Positions 22,801 through 32,785 of a stretch of 64,000 bases of DNA are shown one piece after another (the stretch's first letter is position 1; every line of letters starts with the position of its first letter). Source of the stretch: Allolobophora icterica (taxonomy: Eukaryota; Annelida; Clitellata; Crassiclitellata; Lumbricidae); the NCBI GenBank assembly GCA_963556255.1, contig OY744604.1:89906562-89970561 (forward strand), in the 5' to 3' direction. Position numbers and translations under genes: made by a program. Below the pieces are notes generated by a model. The model was not told the origin of the DNA. It saw only the letters and a list, made by a program, of their open reading frames with translations, and did no database searches.

Positions 22801-23120
22801 TGGAACCGCTAAAAATCCAGCTTGCTAATCGCGATTTTCGTTTTCAACAGGGTCAAATTAGTCTAGAAACACCTGTTTGCAAATTGTTACATGATTTGCT
22901 TCTGTAAATTTGAGCAAGTTGTCTACATTTCAGTCATTCATTCTCCATTGGCGGCCATCCTTTTTTGGCGCCAAAATTTGACCTTTTCCCGTGGTCCGAT
23001 TTTGGTAAACTTTTAGTATGTTCATCTCCAGACCTAATGCACCCGAAAATCATTATAAAACGTTTTCTTGCAATTTGTTCAGGGTTCATCACTTTTTTTT
23101 CATACTTTGACCCTACTATG
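19872..23120. mobile_element. nested 3.2-kb inverted-repeat element with about 1.1-kb arms
   Basis: Arm 19872-20985 is mirrored by 22095-23120. Matching blocks include GACCCTGAACAAATTG, GGTCAAATTTTGGCGCCAAA, GTAGACAACTTGCTCAAATT and CAAACAGGTGTTTCTAGACT. The inner part of each arm is itself tandem: about five copies of a 155-165-bp unit containing paired AAAATGGCGGMC motifs and ACATGATTTTAGAGTCTAAA. Array-2-like repeat units lie on both sides, so it inserted into the distal part of that array. The core is an RT fragment, with no transposase. Confidence 0.75.
20990..22095 (+). pseudogene. captured L2-type reverse transcriptase fragment
   Basis: The plus strand reads YLPASQKRAIVFPTLRK, NYRPISYLSFLSKTLERLV, QSGFRGHHSTETALLSLLSD, ALFDVSSDIDMVDHEILL and, after a frameshift, HLFADDAQAFVHG. 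RT motifs are in order but there is an internal shift and the catalytic AFD is altered to SDID. It fills the loop of the nested inverted-repeat element exactly, so it was probably captured or was the insertion target. Confidence 0.75.
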
Positions 23121-23211
23121 GTCCTAGTAAGAATTAACTCCCCAGTCAATATATCCTAGGATAAATAGACCCGGGAGTGTTTAAAAGGGGGAGTCTATTC
23201 AGCCTACTACA

Positions 23212-23700
23212 CCGGCGCGTCTAAAAGTTAATATCTCTTTGACAGCTGAACGCAGCTGTGCGGCTTATCTGTAACAGGTGCAGATTCGATCACGTTACGC
23301 CACTCCTACGTGATATGTTGCACTGGCTCCCTATGCCACGACGTGTTGAATTCAAACTTTACCTGCACGTCTTTAAGGCATTACACCGAGCGGCGTAGGA
23401 TTATCTTAGGACGTGCTGCTTAGATATGCCATCATCAAGAGCAGGGCTATGGCCGAGTTCATATGCGAAAAGGGTATACATGCGTTGGTTGAGGACATGT
23501 TTCTGGGACCGTGGTTTTCAACCGCCGACCCAAAGTGATGGAAGAGCCATCCTCCTTCGATTCGCTCTGCTGACTAAGTTAAGTCTTTCACGACTAAACT
23601 TAAGACTTTTGTCCACTAAGGCTTATCCCGATTAGCAATTAATGTTGCAATTTTGTTGAGATGGCGCCCTTGTTACGGCGCCTTAGAAATTGTCGATGTT
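23212..23700 (+). mobile_element. right half of the split L2 LINE, including its 3' end
   Basis: Continues the L2 at 10286-10827: LNAAVRLICNRCRFDHVTPL then LLRDMLHWLPMPRRVEFKLY (23248-23370), and a C-terminal region with RAILLRFALLTKLSLSRL. The 3' UTR near 23660 has GATGGCGCCCTTGTTACGGC and GCGCCTTAGAAATTGTCG, ending in ATTATTAAAG. A stop (TAG in HRAA*DYL) shows decay. Confidence 0.75.
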
Positions 23701-23872
23701 ATTAAAGATGTCTTGCTGGTGTAATGATGTGCTCATTTATGCAATAAATAGCCTAAAGAGATTTCAAGTTTTGAAACTACGCTATAAGCTTACAGAGTTT
23801 ACACAGAAGCGTGTGAACATGTGTGTTGCCTTTGTTTGTTATGTTTTATCATCATCTTTCTTTGTAATTTAG

Positions 23873-23940
23873 ATGGAAGTGTAAGGAAGGACTTTAATGA
23901 ACGAAATACAGATTTACTGTTGGAGGAAACTGAAGGCAAT
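23873..23940 (+). CDS. receptor gene exon: short juxtamembrane segment
   Basis: A 68-bp exon between TAATTTAG and GTAGGT. With the one base carried from 5081 it reads NGSVRKDFNERNTDLLLEE then TEGN, and ends in phase 0 as required by the exon at 24671. Without it (or another exon of equal phase) the transmembrane and kinase exons do not join in frame. Its first 20 bases resemble a stretch in the kinase exon (GGAAGTGTAAGGAAGG at about 24959), so it may be a duplicated scrap of that exon recruited as a linker. Confidence 0.6.
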
Positions 23941-24234
23941 GTAGGTTGGCAACTATCTCAATATCAAATTATTAAATCAGATTATACTTCTCTCACTTAT
24001 TTCATCATAGAAGTGAACAGAAACAATAATTAAGTGAGGAAAACTTTGAGAAGATGTTTAATTTGCATCCCGCAAAATATCATTGAATCGAATGCAATTG
24101 TTAATTGGTGCATTTGGGTTAATATCACCGATGAAGAGTTTTCTGACGATCAAGTTCTATTAAGCGTTATAACTAGGAAATTTACATGGCACCACATCAA
24201 GAAAAAATAATCAGAGTTATGTGTGTAATCCTAA

Positions 24235-24330
24235 TTGTAATTAGTAACTACTATTGCGCCGATGTCTAATGCACAAAGCATCAACTGATGGCCCACCAAA
24301 ATCAAGTCGTAATCAGGTCAATATCCAGAA
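24235..24330 (-). mobile_element. short LINE/SINE 3' end fragment
   Basis: The minus strand ends TTTGTGCATTAGACATCGGC GCAATAGTAGTTACTAATT. The same sequence with few changes occurs at about 32175-32215, also minus, so this is a dispersed repeat end. Confidence 0.4.
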
Positions 24331-24670
24331 GATCAGTCCGTAAGACAGAGAGGCTATGTTTGATAGGCCAAAGCAATTTGAAAGAAGTTTTAAGTTGAGA
24401 ACGAAATGCGTACTTGATGTTGAATGTTATCATGGGCCTACGCACACACGTGAAGTCCATTCAACGGATTCAAATCCAAAGTTGACAAACGGTATGATGT
24501 TCAGAGTCTTTGGACAAAGCTGCATCAATATTAGCCTATAGTAGAGTACAACGACAGACGGTAGTATCTGCGGCACACGGTAGAGCCACCACCCAGCAGT
24601 CAAATTTTAATGCTTACATTTTAATGGAATATTAAATCATTCAATATTTTTGTTTTTGTGTTTGTTTCAG

Positions 24671-25100
24671 GAAGTAAGAATATTATCTATTAGCGAAATT
24701 CCAGAGCGTTATACTAAGATGCCTTTCATAAATAAAGGCTCTGTTGGCGAAATATTTGGGCCGTTCTTCTTTCGAGACTCAAAATGCGCGTGTGAGCTGA
24801 TCTTGCATCTGTCGGCAAAGGTTTCTGATGTTACAGATGACGAAATCTGTTATCTGGGAAGGCGTTGGATGGAACTGGATCATAGAAATGTACTGAAGTT
24901 TTACGATGTACTTTTCAAATATCCGTTTCTATACATAGTACTGGACTACGCAGAGGGTGGAAGTGTAAGGAAGGCCTTGAATTCATGTAAAGAGGATCTG
25001 GAAATCGGCGTGGTAAAAGACTGGGCGACGCAGATTGCTGACGGAATGAATTATCTTCATAGCAACGACATCGTCCACGGACGCCTGAAAGCAGCGCAGA
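24671..25100 (+). CDS. receptor gene exon: kinase N-lobe to catalytic loop (pseudokinase)
   Basis: Acceptor TTTGTTTCAG, donor GTAAGT. It encodes residues EVRILSISEIPERYTK, a P-loop-like NKGSVGEIFGPFF, the beta3 position as CACELIL (no Lys), an alphaC/beta4 region LDHRNVLKFYDV, the hinge LYIVLDYAEGGSVRKAL, helix E WATQIADGMNYLHSNDIVH and the catalytic loop as HGRLKAAQ in place of HRDLKxxN. Hinge and helix E resemble mixed-lineage or RIP-type (TKL) kinases. Loss of the beta3 Lys and catalytic Asp argues against phosphotransfer. The exon ends one base into the codon completed at 25468. Confidence 0.9.
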
Positions 25101-25467
25101 GTAAGTTAACTGACCCATCGGTTTTATTTGTAAGACATTGCGCGAGATCTATGCAAAACAGTTGTTCTGTTCCTCTCAAGTATCGCATGGCAAATTAACT
25201 GTTTAATACGTTCCTACGTGAATGTTTGATGTGGTGTTTCTTGAATCCTACAGCAGTAGGCCTAATTACATAACGACGTAGGTAGTCTGACATATTTCAA
25301 GATTTAGTATTTTGCTCATCACGCAGGCCTAATGTCATGACGAATTGAGTCATGGTTTATAGCTTAAGTCTTAATGCTGAAAGAAAAGATATTCATTCAC
25401 TCAATGTTATGGTAACATACCGAATATTTTGTCCACTCTGTCATGAATATTATTTTGTCTTCTGTAG

Positions 25468-25648
25468 TATTGATAATGGAGCAGTTTGATCCAACTGATT
25501 CTTCACCAAAGACGTTAAAGATTACTTCATACAAACTAAAAGAGGACAGCAGTCATTCTGATAGAGATTCCTTCGAAGGGATGCTTGCTTGGATGGCTCC
25601 AGAAACTATCAGAGGAGAGACAATCTGCAAGGCCAGCGACGTCTGGAG
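25468..25648 (+). CDS. receptor gene exon: activation segment of the pseudokinase
   Basis: Acceptor TTCTGTAG, donor GTAAGA. It continues ILIMEQFDPTDSSPKTLKIT then SYKLKEDSS, where SYK stands at the DFG position, so the metal-binding Asp is also lost. The C-terminal end of the activation segment is conserved: LAWMAPETIRGE (APE motif) and CKASDVW (helix F). An intact APE and helix F with a lost active site is typical of pseudokinases that keep their fold for binding. Two bases are left over, completed at 32024. Confidence 0.9.
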
Positions 25649-25759
25649 GTAAGATTTCTAAAGAGCTGATTAAAGCTTTAAGGCATATATCTGTGTGTAT
25701 TGCATAGTACAGCATACATGTTGTAAGTATGGATGCATGTAGTGCGTATTAAGAACCAT

Positions 25760-26001
25760 TCAACGAAACCCACCTCAGCATCTCTTCTACCTCCTCTCTC
25801 AAGTCTCTCTGGTAACTGGACTCTTAACCATCTATATCGACAACCCCTCTGACATTCTGCAGCACCTATCAAAAATCTGGTGCCCTTAGCTTTAGAGTAG
25901 CGCTATAGAAATTTGAAGTTTACTATTACAATAACGAAAGTTTAGTTGACATAATTGTAATCGTACACTCCAAATTTGTTAAGCGCTACTCTAAAGCTAA
26001 G
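25760..26001 (+). mobile_element. L2-type 3' end with 20-bp inverted repeat
   Basis: CTTAGCTTTAGAGTAGCGCT (25885-25904) is followed by ATAGAAATTTGAAGTTTACT, the usual terminus type. Its exact reverse complement lies at 25982-26001. This may be two head-to-head LINE ends or a small foldback. Sequence before it may be a decayed RT C terminus. Confidence 0.5.
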
Positions 26002-26454
26002 CGCATGGCTCCAGCTTATTCACGAGCCCTGACGAGTACGATAAGCAACTGTGAGACTGACTTTAACCAACAGAATGACAGCAATTGTTTTACCATCAAA
26101 TGCATTAATTTAAGCTTCATAGCTATGACCTTCTTGAAGCAGACTTAAATAATTATGCGAGGCTAACTTTCTAAAATTAGTCCAGCTTGATTAGTGGAGC
26201 CCTTCTAAACGTATCGCCATTTCTGTATCGGAAAACGTAAAGCTTATGTGTTCTAAGCATATTTTCTGAAAACATGAAAGCAACAGCTGAGAACACAATA
26301 CTTCCTAAAAACTATTACTTTCCAAAATGAACGGTAAAAACCTTAAATGGAGTAATAATCATTGTTACCTAGAGTTCACTTGTTCGAAACGGTGCATTTT
26401 CCTGACGTATTGCGGGTATTTGCTCTTTCCACACAAACTCTTGAATCTATCTAT
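26002..26454 (+). other. intron sequence, nothing recognised
   Basis: No ORF, repeat or motif I can support. Confidence 0.4.
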
Positions 26455-26480
26455 ATATCTGTCTGTCTGTCTGTCTGTCC

Positions 26481-26524
<44 letters not shown>

Positions 26525-26739
26525 CTCTATCTCTATCTCTATCTCTCTCTATCTATCTCTATGTATCTATCTCTATGTATCTATCTCTATCTATCTCTAT
26601 CTATCTATCTATATCTATCTATATCTATGTCTGTCTATCTGTCTGTCTATCTGTCTGTCTGTCTATCTGTCTGTCTGTCTATCTGTCTGTCTGTCTATGT
26701 ATGTCTGTCTATGTCGGTCTGTCTAAGTCTGTCTGTCTA

Positions 26740-26770
<31 letters not shown>

Positions 26771-26800
26771 ATGTCTGTCTGTCTGTCTGTCTGTCTGCTT
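26455..26800. repeat. (CTGT/CTAT)n microsatellite
   Basis: About 346 bp of mixed CTGT, CTAT and CTCT tetramers. It abuts the 3' end of the minus-strand L2 at 26801 and may have grown from its (ACAG)n tail. A short CTGT run recurs at 26925-26955. Long ORFs here are simple-sequence artefacts. Confidence 0.95.
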
Positions 26801-27800
26801 TATATAGCGTCCCTACCAGGAATCTACTCAGAGGCGCTCCCGACCAGGACCGATCAAATGGAATGTCTTAAGAAGATTACAAAAGAGCCAGAGATATCCC
26901 TAGGAAGGGAGCGAATCTCAAGAGGTCTGTCTATGTCTGTCTGTCTGTCTGTCTGCAGGCAGGACCAACCACCGAGAATGCCCTGCGCTGTGCTATGGCA
27001 ATACGAGCGTAAGGAACAGCAAAGTCTCACCGGGAGGTTGAGCCCATGGATCTGGTCCCCGCACAGGCAGAGGTTAGAGTAAAGAACTCACGGAGGTAAA
27101 CCGGTGTCCGGCCTAAAACACATTGTCAGGCCATTAAGGAGACCTATAAAGGATGCGATGCTGGACGGGGAGCCAGTGAAGGACATCTCTCATGAACTTG
27201 GAACCATGGTCATATCTGGAGATACCCCCAACCAAGTTTGCAGCCGTCCGCAAAACCCTCTCCAGACAACAAAGACGGACCTGAGAGAGTCCAACAAAAA
27301 GAGAAGATCAGTAATCCAAGCGGTTTACAATGAATGCGTGCACCAAGGTGGAAGCTGCAGGAAAAGAAAGAGATCGGGAAACGACTCGAAGCTGATGCAG
27401 TTGGTAGTAGGAAGCACGCCTCAGCCCATGGATACGCTCAATGAAAGAAAGTTCCTGGTCCAAAATAACACCAAAGTCACGAACAGATGTAGAAAAGTGA
27501 AGGAAAGGAATTAAGTGGCAAGGGAGACCAGGTCAATCGTGGCCAACTGGTGGCGAGTGCCAAACCATATATATTGCGTAAACGATGGATTAAGACGCAA
27601 CCGATTTGATGACATCCAAGCATTAAGGGTGCTAGTAGCACTTGACATAAGCCGAACAGCTGCGGCAGCCTCAGTTGCGGAACAATGGGTGTAGGATTGG
27701 ACGTCATCCGCGTAGCAGTGACTCAGCAGCGAACAAGGTGCAAGAGGAGAACATAGATCAGCGGTAAAATATTATATAGTAAATGGCCAAGAACAGAACC

Positions 27801-28502
27801 CTAAAGGTGGCGAGAAGAGGCAGGGAGGAAAGAAGAACGGGTAGAGCAAGAGACAGTAGAAAAGGAGCGGTCAGACAAGTAGGATGCAAGCCAGTCTAGA
27901 GGTAAGGCCGTAATCCCACACGATAAGGAAAGGCGGCGCAGAAGAATACCATGGTCGACAGAATCAAAGACAACACTCACGTCATAGAGGGCCAATAGAG
28001 TTACCTCGGATCTGTCGATAGCACGGTAGATATAAGAGAGGAGATGAAACAGAAGGGTGTCAGTAGAATGCCCCTTACGAAAGCCAGATTGACATGGAGG
28101 AAGAAGCTTGTTAGAGTCTAAGTAATTAAACAGTTGGCAAGCTATCAATTTTTCAACAATTTTAGAAATGAAAGTTACATTAGCTATAAGCCTGTAGCTA
28201 GATGTGGTAGACGGGTCAAGCCCCGTCTGCTTCAGGATAGGCGTAATAATCGATCGTTTCTGAGAGGCCGGTAGGACTTCTTCGCGTAGAGATGTGTTGC
28301 AGAGGAGGGTGAGAAACGGAAGGAGGATGTCAATCGATTCTTGAATGAGGAACGACGGCAGAGGGTCAGATTCTGAAGATTTGGGCGGAGACGAGAACCA
28401 GTCGGCGCAGGTCGATGTCAGTAACAGGCTCAAGGGAGGACAGGCTGCAGTCCGTTGGGATGAAGTCAGGCGGAGATGAACCATCAGTGTCAGAACGGAC
28501 AC
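27801..28502 (-). pseudogene. L2 reverse transcriptase fragment (longest open part)
   Basis: An open stretch of 233 codons covering RT fingers and palm as listed for the parent element. The first catalytic Asp is in SVVFDSVDH (normally SAAFDTVDH). It ends before the YADD motif because of a frameshift, so it is inactive. Confidence 0.75.
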
Positions 28503-28838
28503 AGAGAATCTTGGATGCGCAGTAATTGGCGTAGTCGTCTGCTGTCAATAGAGGGAGATGCATCGTAGTAGTAGGTTGAGGCCCAGCAAGGAGATCCTTG
28601 AACGTAGACCAGAGTTGTCTGGCATCATCAGAGTTGGAAGAGATCCTGCGCTCCCAAAATAGGCGTAGCCACCATGAGTCAAGTGGAGGCAGTTGCCTCC
28701 TCTTGCTTTTTTGGATTTCAAAGACTTTCCATGAGCTATACCCCGCATCCCCAAGTACCCCTCTCCAAACCCCAGTTGCCTCCTCCTGAATTTAAGTCTG
28801 GCTACATTCCTTGTTCCCAATACTCTCCTTCTTTCTCC

Positions 28839-29621
28839 CTATGGCGTCGATGCATAGTTTGAACGAAGCGTATCGAGGCGACACGGACAGCTGGTAAGCG
28901 TGTACGCCGGTAGATGCGCTCCAGACGACGGACCTGGCGGCGAAGGGAGTGGCATTCTCCGCCAAACCAAAGGGAAAGAGGACTTGAACGCAGCGTGGCT
29001 GGGTGCGCTGGTAGCAGGCGATCGACGATGTCTACCATTGATCGCTGTTGAAGAGATCCGCGGCTGATAGATCTCACAGGTTGCTCGGATCAGAGAATGC
29101 AGGAACGCCCAGCAGATCCGACTTTTCTGCCCAAACGCCGTCATCCCCGAATCTGTCTGACTGCGTAGAGCGGCGTCTCGTGAAGATGTGGAATGCTGGC
29201 AATCATGTAACCGTGGTCTGAGATGGCTGGTGATGACCACATCCAGCCACCCGCCAGCCTGGTGCGTAGGGACTGACACATGCTGTGCCAGGCCGGACTG
29301 CTCGAGAGTCGATGTGAAGGCGACTGTTGAGTGTAAGACGGGGTTCTCGAGGTGGAGATTGAGATCGCCGAGCACGACCATTTGAGTGTTGTGCAAGGCG
29401 AACTGTTTGAGGACAGCCGAGAGCTCGACGAAGAACGCAGCTGTGGCAGGTGTGGAATCTAGCCGATAGATGACAAGAACTGTGAGAGGACTGTGATCCG
29501 AGGAGACGGAGGTTGCCAGCGCCTCGAATGTGTTAGGAGAGGAGGGGAGAGCAATAGGCCCTATTTTTAAAATGTAGACTGTCTCTGTAGTAAATAGCGA
29601 TGCCCCCACCACGACAGGCAT
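28839..29621 (-). pseudogene. L2 endonuclease fragment
   Basis: An open stretch of about 260 codons. GDLNLHLENP corresponds to the GDFN motif of the endonuclease and SSDHSPLTVLVIYR to the strand before it. The C-terminal third is out of frame with the expected SDH motif, so this copy is dead. Confidence 0.65.
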
Positions 29622-30074
29622 CGCCTGGGGATGAGTGTCGTGGGCGATCCTAGATGGAATAGCCAGATGAAACGTCCGAGGATGAATGGTGCCACGACTC
29701 GGTGACCGTCAGCGATGGCGATGTATTTCTTCCACATGGATCGAACATTCCAAGTGGCAACGCTGAGTCCCCGATAAGGAGAAGAGGAAGCTGGCGTCGG
29801 CTGTGGAGAAGACGCATTACGCAGTGATAGTCGAAATGTAAACGAGTCGAAAACAACGGAAAGCAGCACGTAGAATGAAACAAACTGTAAATCCAATGGA
29901 AGAAACAGATTCGGAGAGTAATACGCGAAATGAACGCTATTAGAACGAAAAATCAGACACAGTCATGAGCCGAACCGTGTCGGTGTTTCACGCCGAGGCG
30001 CCACCTAGCGTCATATCATATCAATTCTTTATGGCGATAGAGCCTATATTGCATTAATTAGGGCTTTCGTAATG

Positions 30075-30398
30075 AGGACAAGTAAAGGAGAAGAGACTCT
30101 AGTCAAATAAACATTGGTGGAAAGGAAATAGAGCATGTAGAGGAATTTTGATATCTGGGGACAGTGGGGAGTATGATCACGACAGACGCCAAATGCCACA
30201 AAGAAATTAAAAGACGGATAGCACTAGGTAAAGATGCTTTTGTGAAACGGAAAGAGTTTCTGAGAGGGTTAATGAATAGGAACCTGAAGCTTGATGCAGA
30301 CAAGGGAAAGACCAAGATGTATGATGCCTGATTGGAGATAACGGAAGGATACAGCAAACTTAAAGAAGGCTCAACATCGAGAGGATTGACGACGTCGG
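30075..30398 (+). mobile_element. RTE- or L1-like LINE RT C-terminal fragment
   Basis: The plus strand reads NIGGKEIEHVEEF, YLGTVGSMITTDAKCHKEIK and RRIALGKDAFVKRKEFLRGL: the thumb region of a non-LTR RT other than L2 or CR1. The hAT element at 30399 inserted in or next to it. Confidence 0.6.
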
Positions 30399-31771
30399 CA
30401 ATGGCGTACGGAGCTGAAATGCCGCCCGGGGCGAGGGCCCAAAATGCCGCCCTTCGCACTTAATTGTCGATATGCTATTCTCTCAGATTGCATGACGATC
30501 GTATTACATATACAATTTTATTTTGTACTAGAGAATTTGCCCGTCATATGGCGGGCAAATGACTGCTTGAAAGTCGCACACGAATTAAACGCCGGGAGGG
30601 AGGGAGTGAGTGAGTGAAATAGGGAGGGAGGGAGCGAATGAGGGACGTCGGACAAGGGCCTATCAGGCAAAGAAAATTGCAAAGCGTTTATCTTACGATG
30701 GACACACAGAGTTGTGGAACTATTTCATTTTATATAGTTTATAGCCTTTCTGGATTTTTCATTTTTTTTAATGTATTTCGTATTTATCCGTTTTAGCTAT
30801 ATATTTTCAACGCACTGAAATCTATTTTATTGCATAATAAATTGCATGAGTTAAGACGGTCGCTGACTCGTGTGATTTGTACTGTAAAGTACAGTACATA
30901 GGCCTACAGACATACGTACATGTCATAATTATTATGTCATAAATACTATTATTATCAATATGCTATTAACGTTATCTTGCGAGCTTTTACAGCTGCAAAT
31001 TCATTGATGACATCATCAAAATTAATTGTTTCAACCGTCTCTCTTTCATGGGACAGCATTGCCAAATTAATAGCAAGTAGGGCCCTAACCGAGAATCGGC
31101 TGTTGCCATGCGCTTGCCCTTCGAGTGTCGCTTTAGAAGTTTGGAGATTACGATTCGAAAACAACTGAATACTATTACTAAACTGTTGGAAGGATAAGTG
31201 GTCATTTCAAATGACAAATCATGCAGTCAATTTCTGTCAAAACCAGACCAATTTTAAAATTAATTTTTAAAAGACGACTAAACTAAGTGTGGTGGTGAAA
31301 TTGATAGTTTGTGATTACATTTTATTCTAAGTCATTGATTCGTTTAGATACCTATACATACATGATACGTAGGCGTATATACATAATTATCATGATTATG
31401 AAAGGCGGCATAATAAGGATATGCTTTAAAGTAGACTATAATGTATGCCCCTATGTATTCTGTTATTCTGTTTACACTACCATTTACTAGATAAATGCAA
31501 TTCCTTTTCCTTTTCTGCAATTCTGTTTAGTGTTTAACGTAGACCTCTAAGAGTGATGCCGCCCCTAACGATCAACGGAAACCAAGCCGATTTGACCAAA
31601 GTGACAGTTTCTTTCTTGCCTTCTTTTTCTTTCTTTCTTTTTTCTATTCTACTTTTTCAGATTTTATCCAAAATTCAGTATGTTTTATATTTCTTCATCC
31701 CTATTTTGCCGCCCCTGCAAAAATGCAGCCCGGGGCGACTCGCCCCTTCCGCCCCCTTCGGTACGCCACTG
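30399..31771. mobile_element. 1.37-kb hAT element with exact 8-bp target duplication
   Basis: Ends CAATGGCGTACGGA and (inverted) CAGTGGCGTACCGA are hAT-type TIRs. GACGTCGG flanks both sides exactly (30391-30398 and 31772-31779). Subterminal GC-rich motifs GCCCGGGGCGA are mirrored. Inside, the minus strand at 30958-31150 reads HGNSRFSVRALLAINLAML then FDDVINEFAAVKARK, matching a hAT transposase C terminus (dimerisation region). The rest of the transposase is deleted. Confidence 0.8.
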
Positions 31772-32023
31772 GACGTCGGACATTTTAACCTGTCTGAGGA
31801 AGAGAAACGGAAGAAGAAGAGATTTCGTATTAATAAAACCTCATCATTTCAAAACTAATGTAATTATTTTCTTCTTACGTTCAAGTTGCTGTTTGCCAAG
31901 CTCGCATCATGCATAAGGTCAATATAAGCTGATATTGATGCATGCAGTTTCCTTTCGCTCAATTAATGCACCTGGCTTTGGATCCTGTTAACGGTTTCCG
32001 GTATGTTATTGCTATTTTTTCAG

Positions 32024-32160
32024 TTACGGTGTAACCGTTTGGGAAATACTGAGTAAACTTCTACCATACAAGGGTGTGGGAGCTGCTGAACTATCTGAAG
32101 GAAGTCGGATTCTATCTGTTCCAAGTCGATGTCCCGATGTTATCCGGGGCATTCTGGATG
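32024..32160 (+). CDS. receptor gene exon: kinase C-lobe
   Basis: Acceptor TATTTTTTCAG, donor GTTTGT. With the two bases from 25648 it reads SYGVTVWEILSKLLPYKGV (helix F to G), then LSVPSRCPDVIRGILD (helix G/H). This is the standard subdomain IX-X of TKL or Tyr-type kinases. It leaves one base, completed at 32714. Confidence 0.9.
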
Positions 32161-32345
32161 GTTTGTAGATTGTAGAAATTAGTAACTTCTATTGCGCCGG
32201 TGACTAATGCACAAAATGTTTTGAACATTTTTAGGCAATCCGTGATAGGACAAATTATGATAGGTACCTGCATAAGAACGTACAGTATGTACCACCAGTT
32301 CGAAAATGTCTTCAATCAATGCAGACGTTTTGATAGAGGTTGAGC
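32161..32345 (-). mobile_element. short dispersed LINE/SINE 3' end
   Basis: The minus strand shares TTTGTGCATTAGTCACCGGC GCAATAGAAGTTACTAATTT with the copy at 24235-24330. Confidence 0.4.
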
Positions 32346-32713
32346 AAACGGCAAAAGGAATCATGACGAATCTAATTTCGGGTTTGGGTCAACCTCAAGG
32401 AAATTCTTAGATTACTCCCTCTGCATTGGACAATGTGTGGTTGACATTTTCCATAACTCGTCATATACGCCTACTCTGGAGGTCTCTTGAGACACATTGT
32501 AATCATACTGCGTAATTGTCAGTTTGAAAATATTAAACGAAGATTATTATTATTATTATTATTTACAAAGTTTGTTTTGGCTTTAGATCACGAATGGTAT
32601 CTACCTCTTCCTAATTCTGCACACCGGACTTCCTCTTTCTTGGCAGGAAGTCCAATGAAAGGAGTCAGATCAATAATTAGTGAATTATTTTGTGATGATT
32701 TGTCTTAATTCAG

Positions 32714-32785
32714 AATGTTGGCAGCGGGACAAGGACAAGAGACCAACGTTTTCTCATATCGTGTCCACGCTACACGCAATCGTCG
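32714..32785 (+). CDS. receptor gene exon: end of kinase domain
   Basis: Acceptor TTAATTCAG, donor GTATGT. It reads ECWQRDKDKRPTFSHIVSTL, then HAIV. CWxxDxxxRPTF is the subdomain XI signature with the invariant Arg. It leaves one base, completed by the CARD exon 14.6 kb downstream. Confidence 0.9.

Larger units (their letters stand above)
10828..23211. mobile_element. 12.4-kb composite foldback-type DNA transposon inserted in an L2 LINE
   Basis: The left end TGTAGGAGGCTGAATAGACT at 10828 is matched in inverted orientation at 23192-23211 with one mismatch in 20. Flanks are CCGG on both sides (10824-10827, 23212-23215). Removing the element and one CCGG lets the L2 codons for LLAG continue into ASK, so the ends and a 4-bp target duplication are well supported. 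Order inside: outer TIR, array 1 of 33-bp units (about 10960-13160), decayed transposase-like gene (13128-16277) with an inserted LINE fragment, array 2 in inverted orientation (about 16660-19870), a nested 3.2-kb inverted-repeat element (about 19872-23120), outer TIR. The plan recalls Drosophila FB/Galileo and sea urchin TU elements, whose long inverted termini are made of tandem repeats. A 4-bp TSD is known for Sola and Ginger types, but I cannot assign a superfamily. Confidence 0.8.
26801..29900 (-). mobile_element. L2-type LINE, nearly full length, decayed
   Basis: Reading from high to low coordinates on the minus strand: the endonuclease start GLSVATWNVRSMWKK (about 29720-29770), endonuclease blocks VLVIYRLDSTPATA and VVLGDLNLHLENP (29330-29500), QAGGWLDVVITS, then RT blocks LREEVLPASQKRSIITPILK (about 28230-28290), NVTFISKIVEKLIACQL, QSGFRKGHSTDTLLFHLLS, LLALYDVSVVFDSVDHGILL (27930-27995) and DWLASYLSDRSF. 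C-terminal pieces occur at 27480-27710. The 3' end at 26801 has the GCGCTATATAAA-type terminus. Several frameshifts and stops. A stretch at 28650-28810 does not fit the LINE and is probably a small insertion. Confidence 0.8.

Noticed and set aside
26327..27082. Long ORFs over the CTGT/CTAT tract
   Set aside because: Their sequence is the translation of a microsatellite (Ser/Leu/Cys/Val runs); no domain or splice support.
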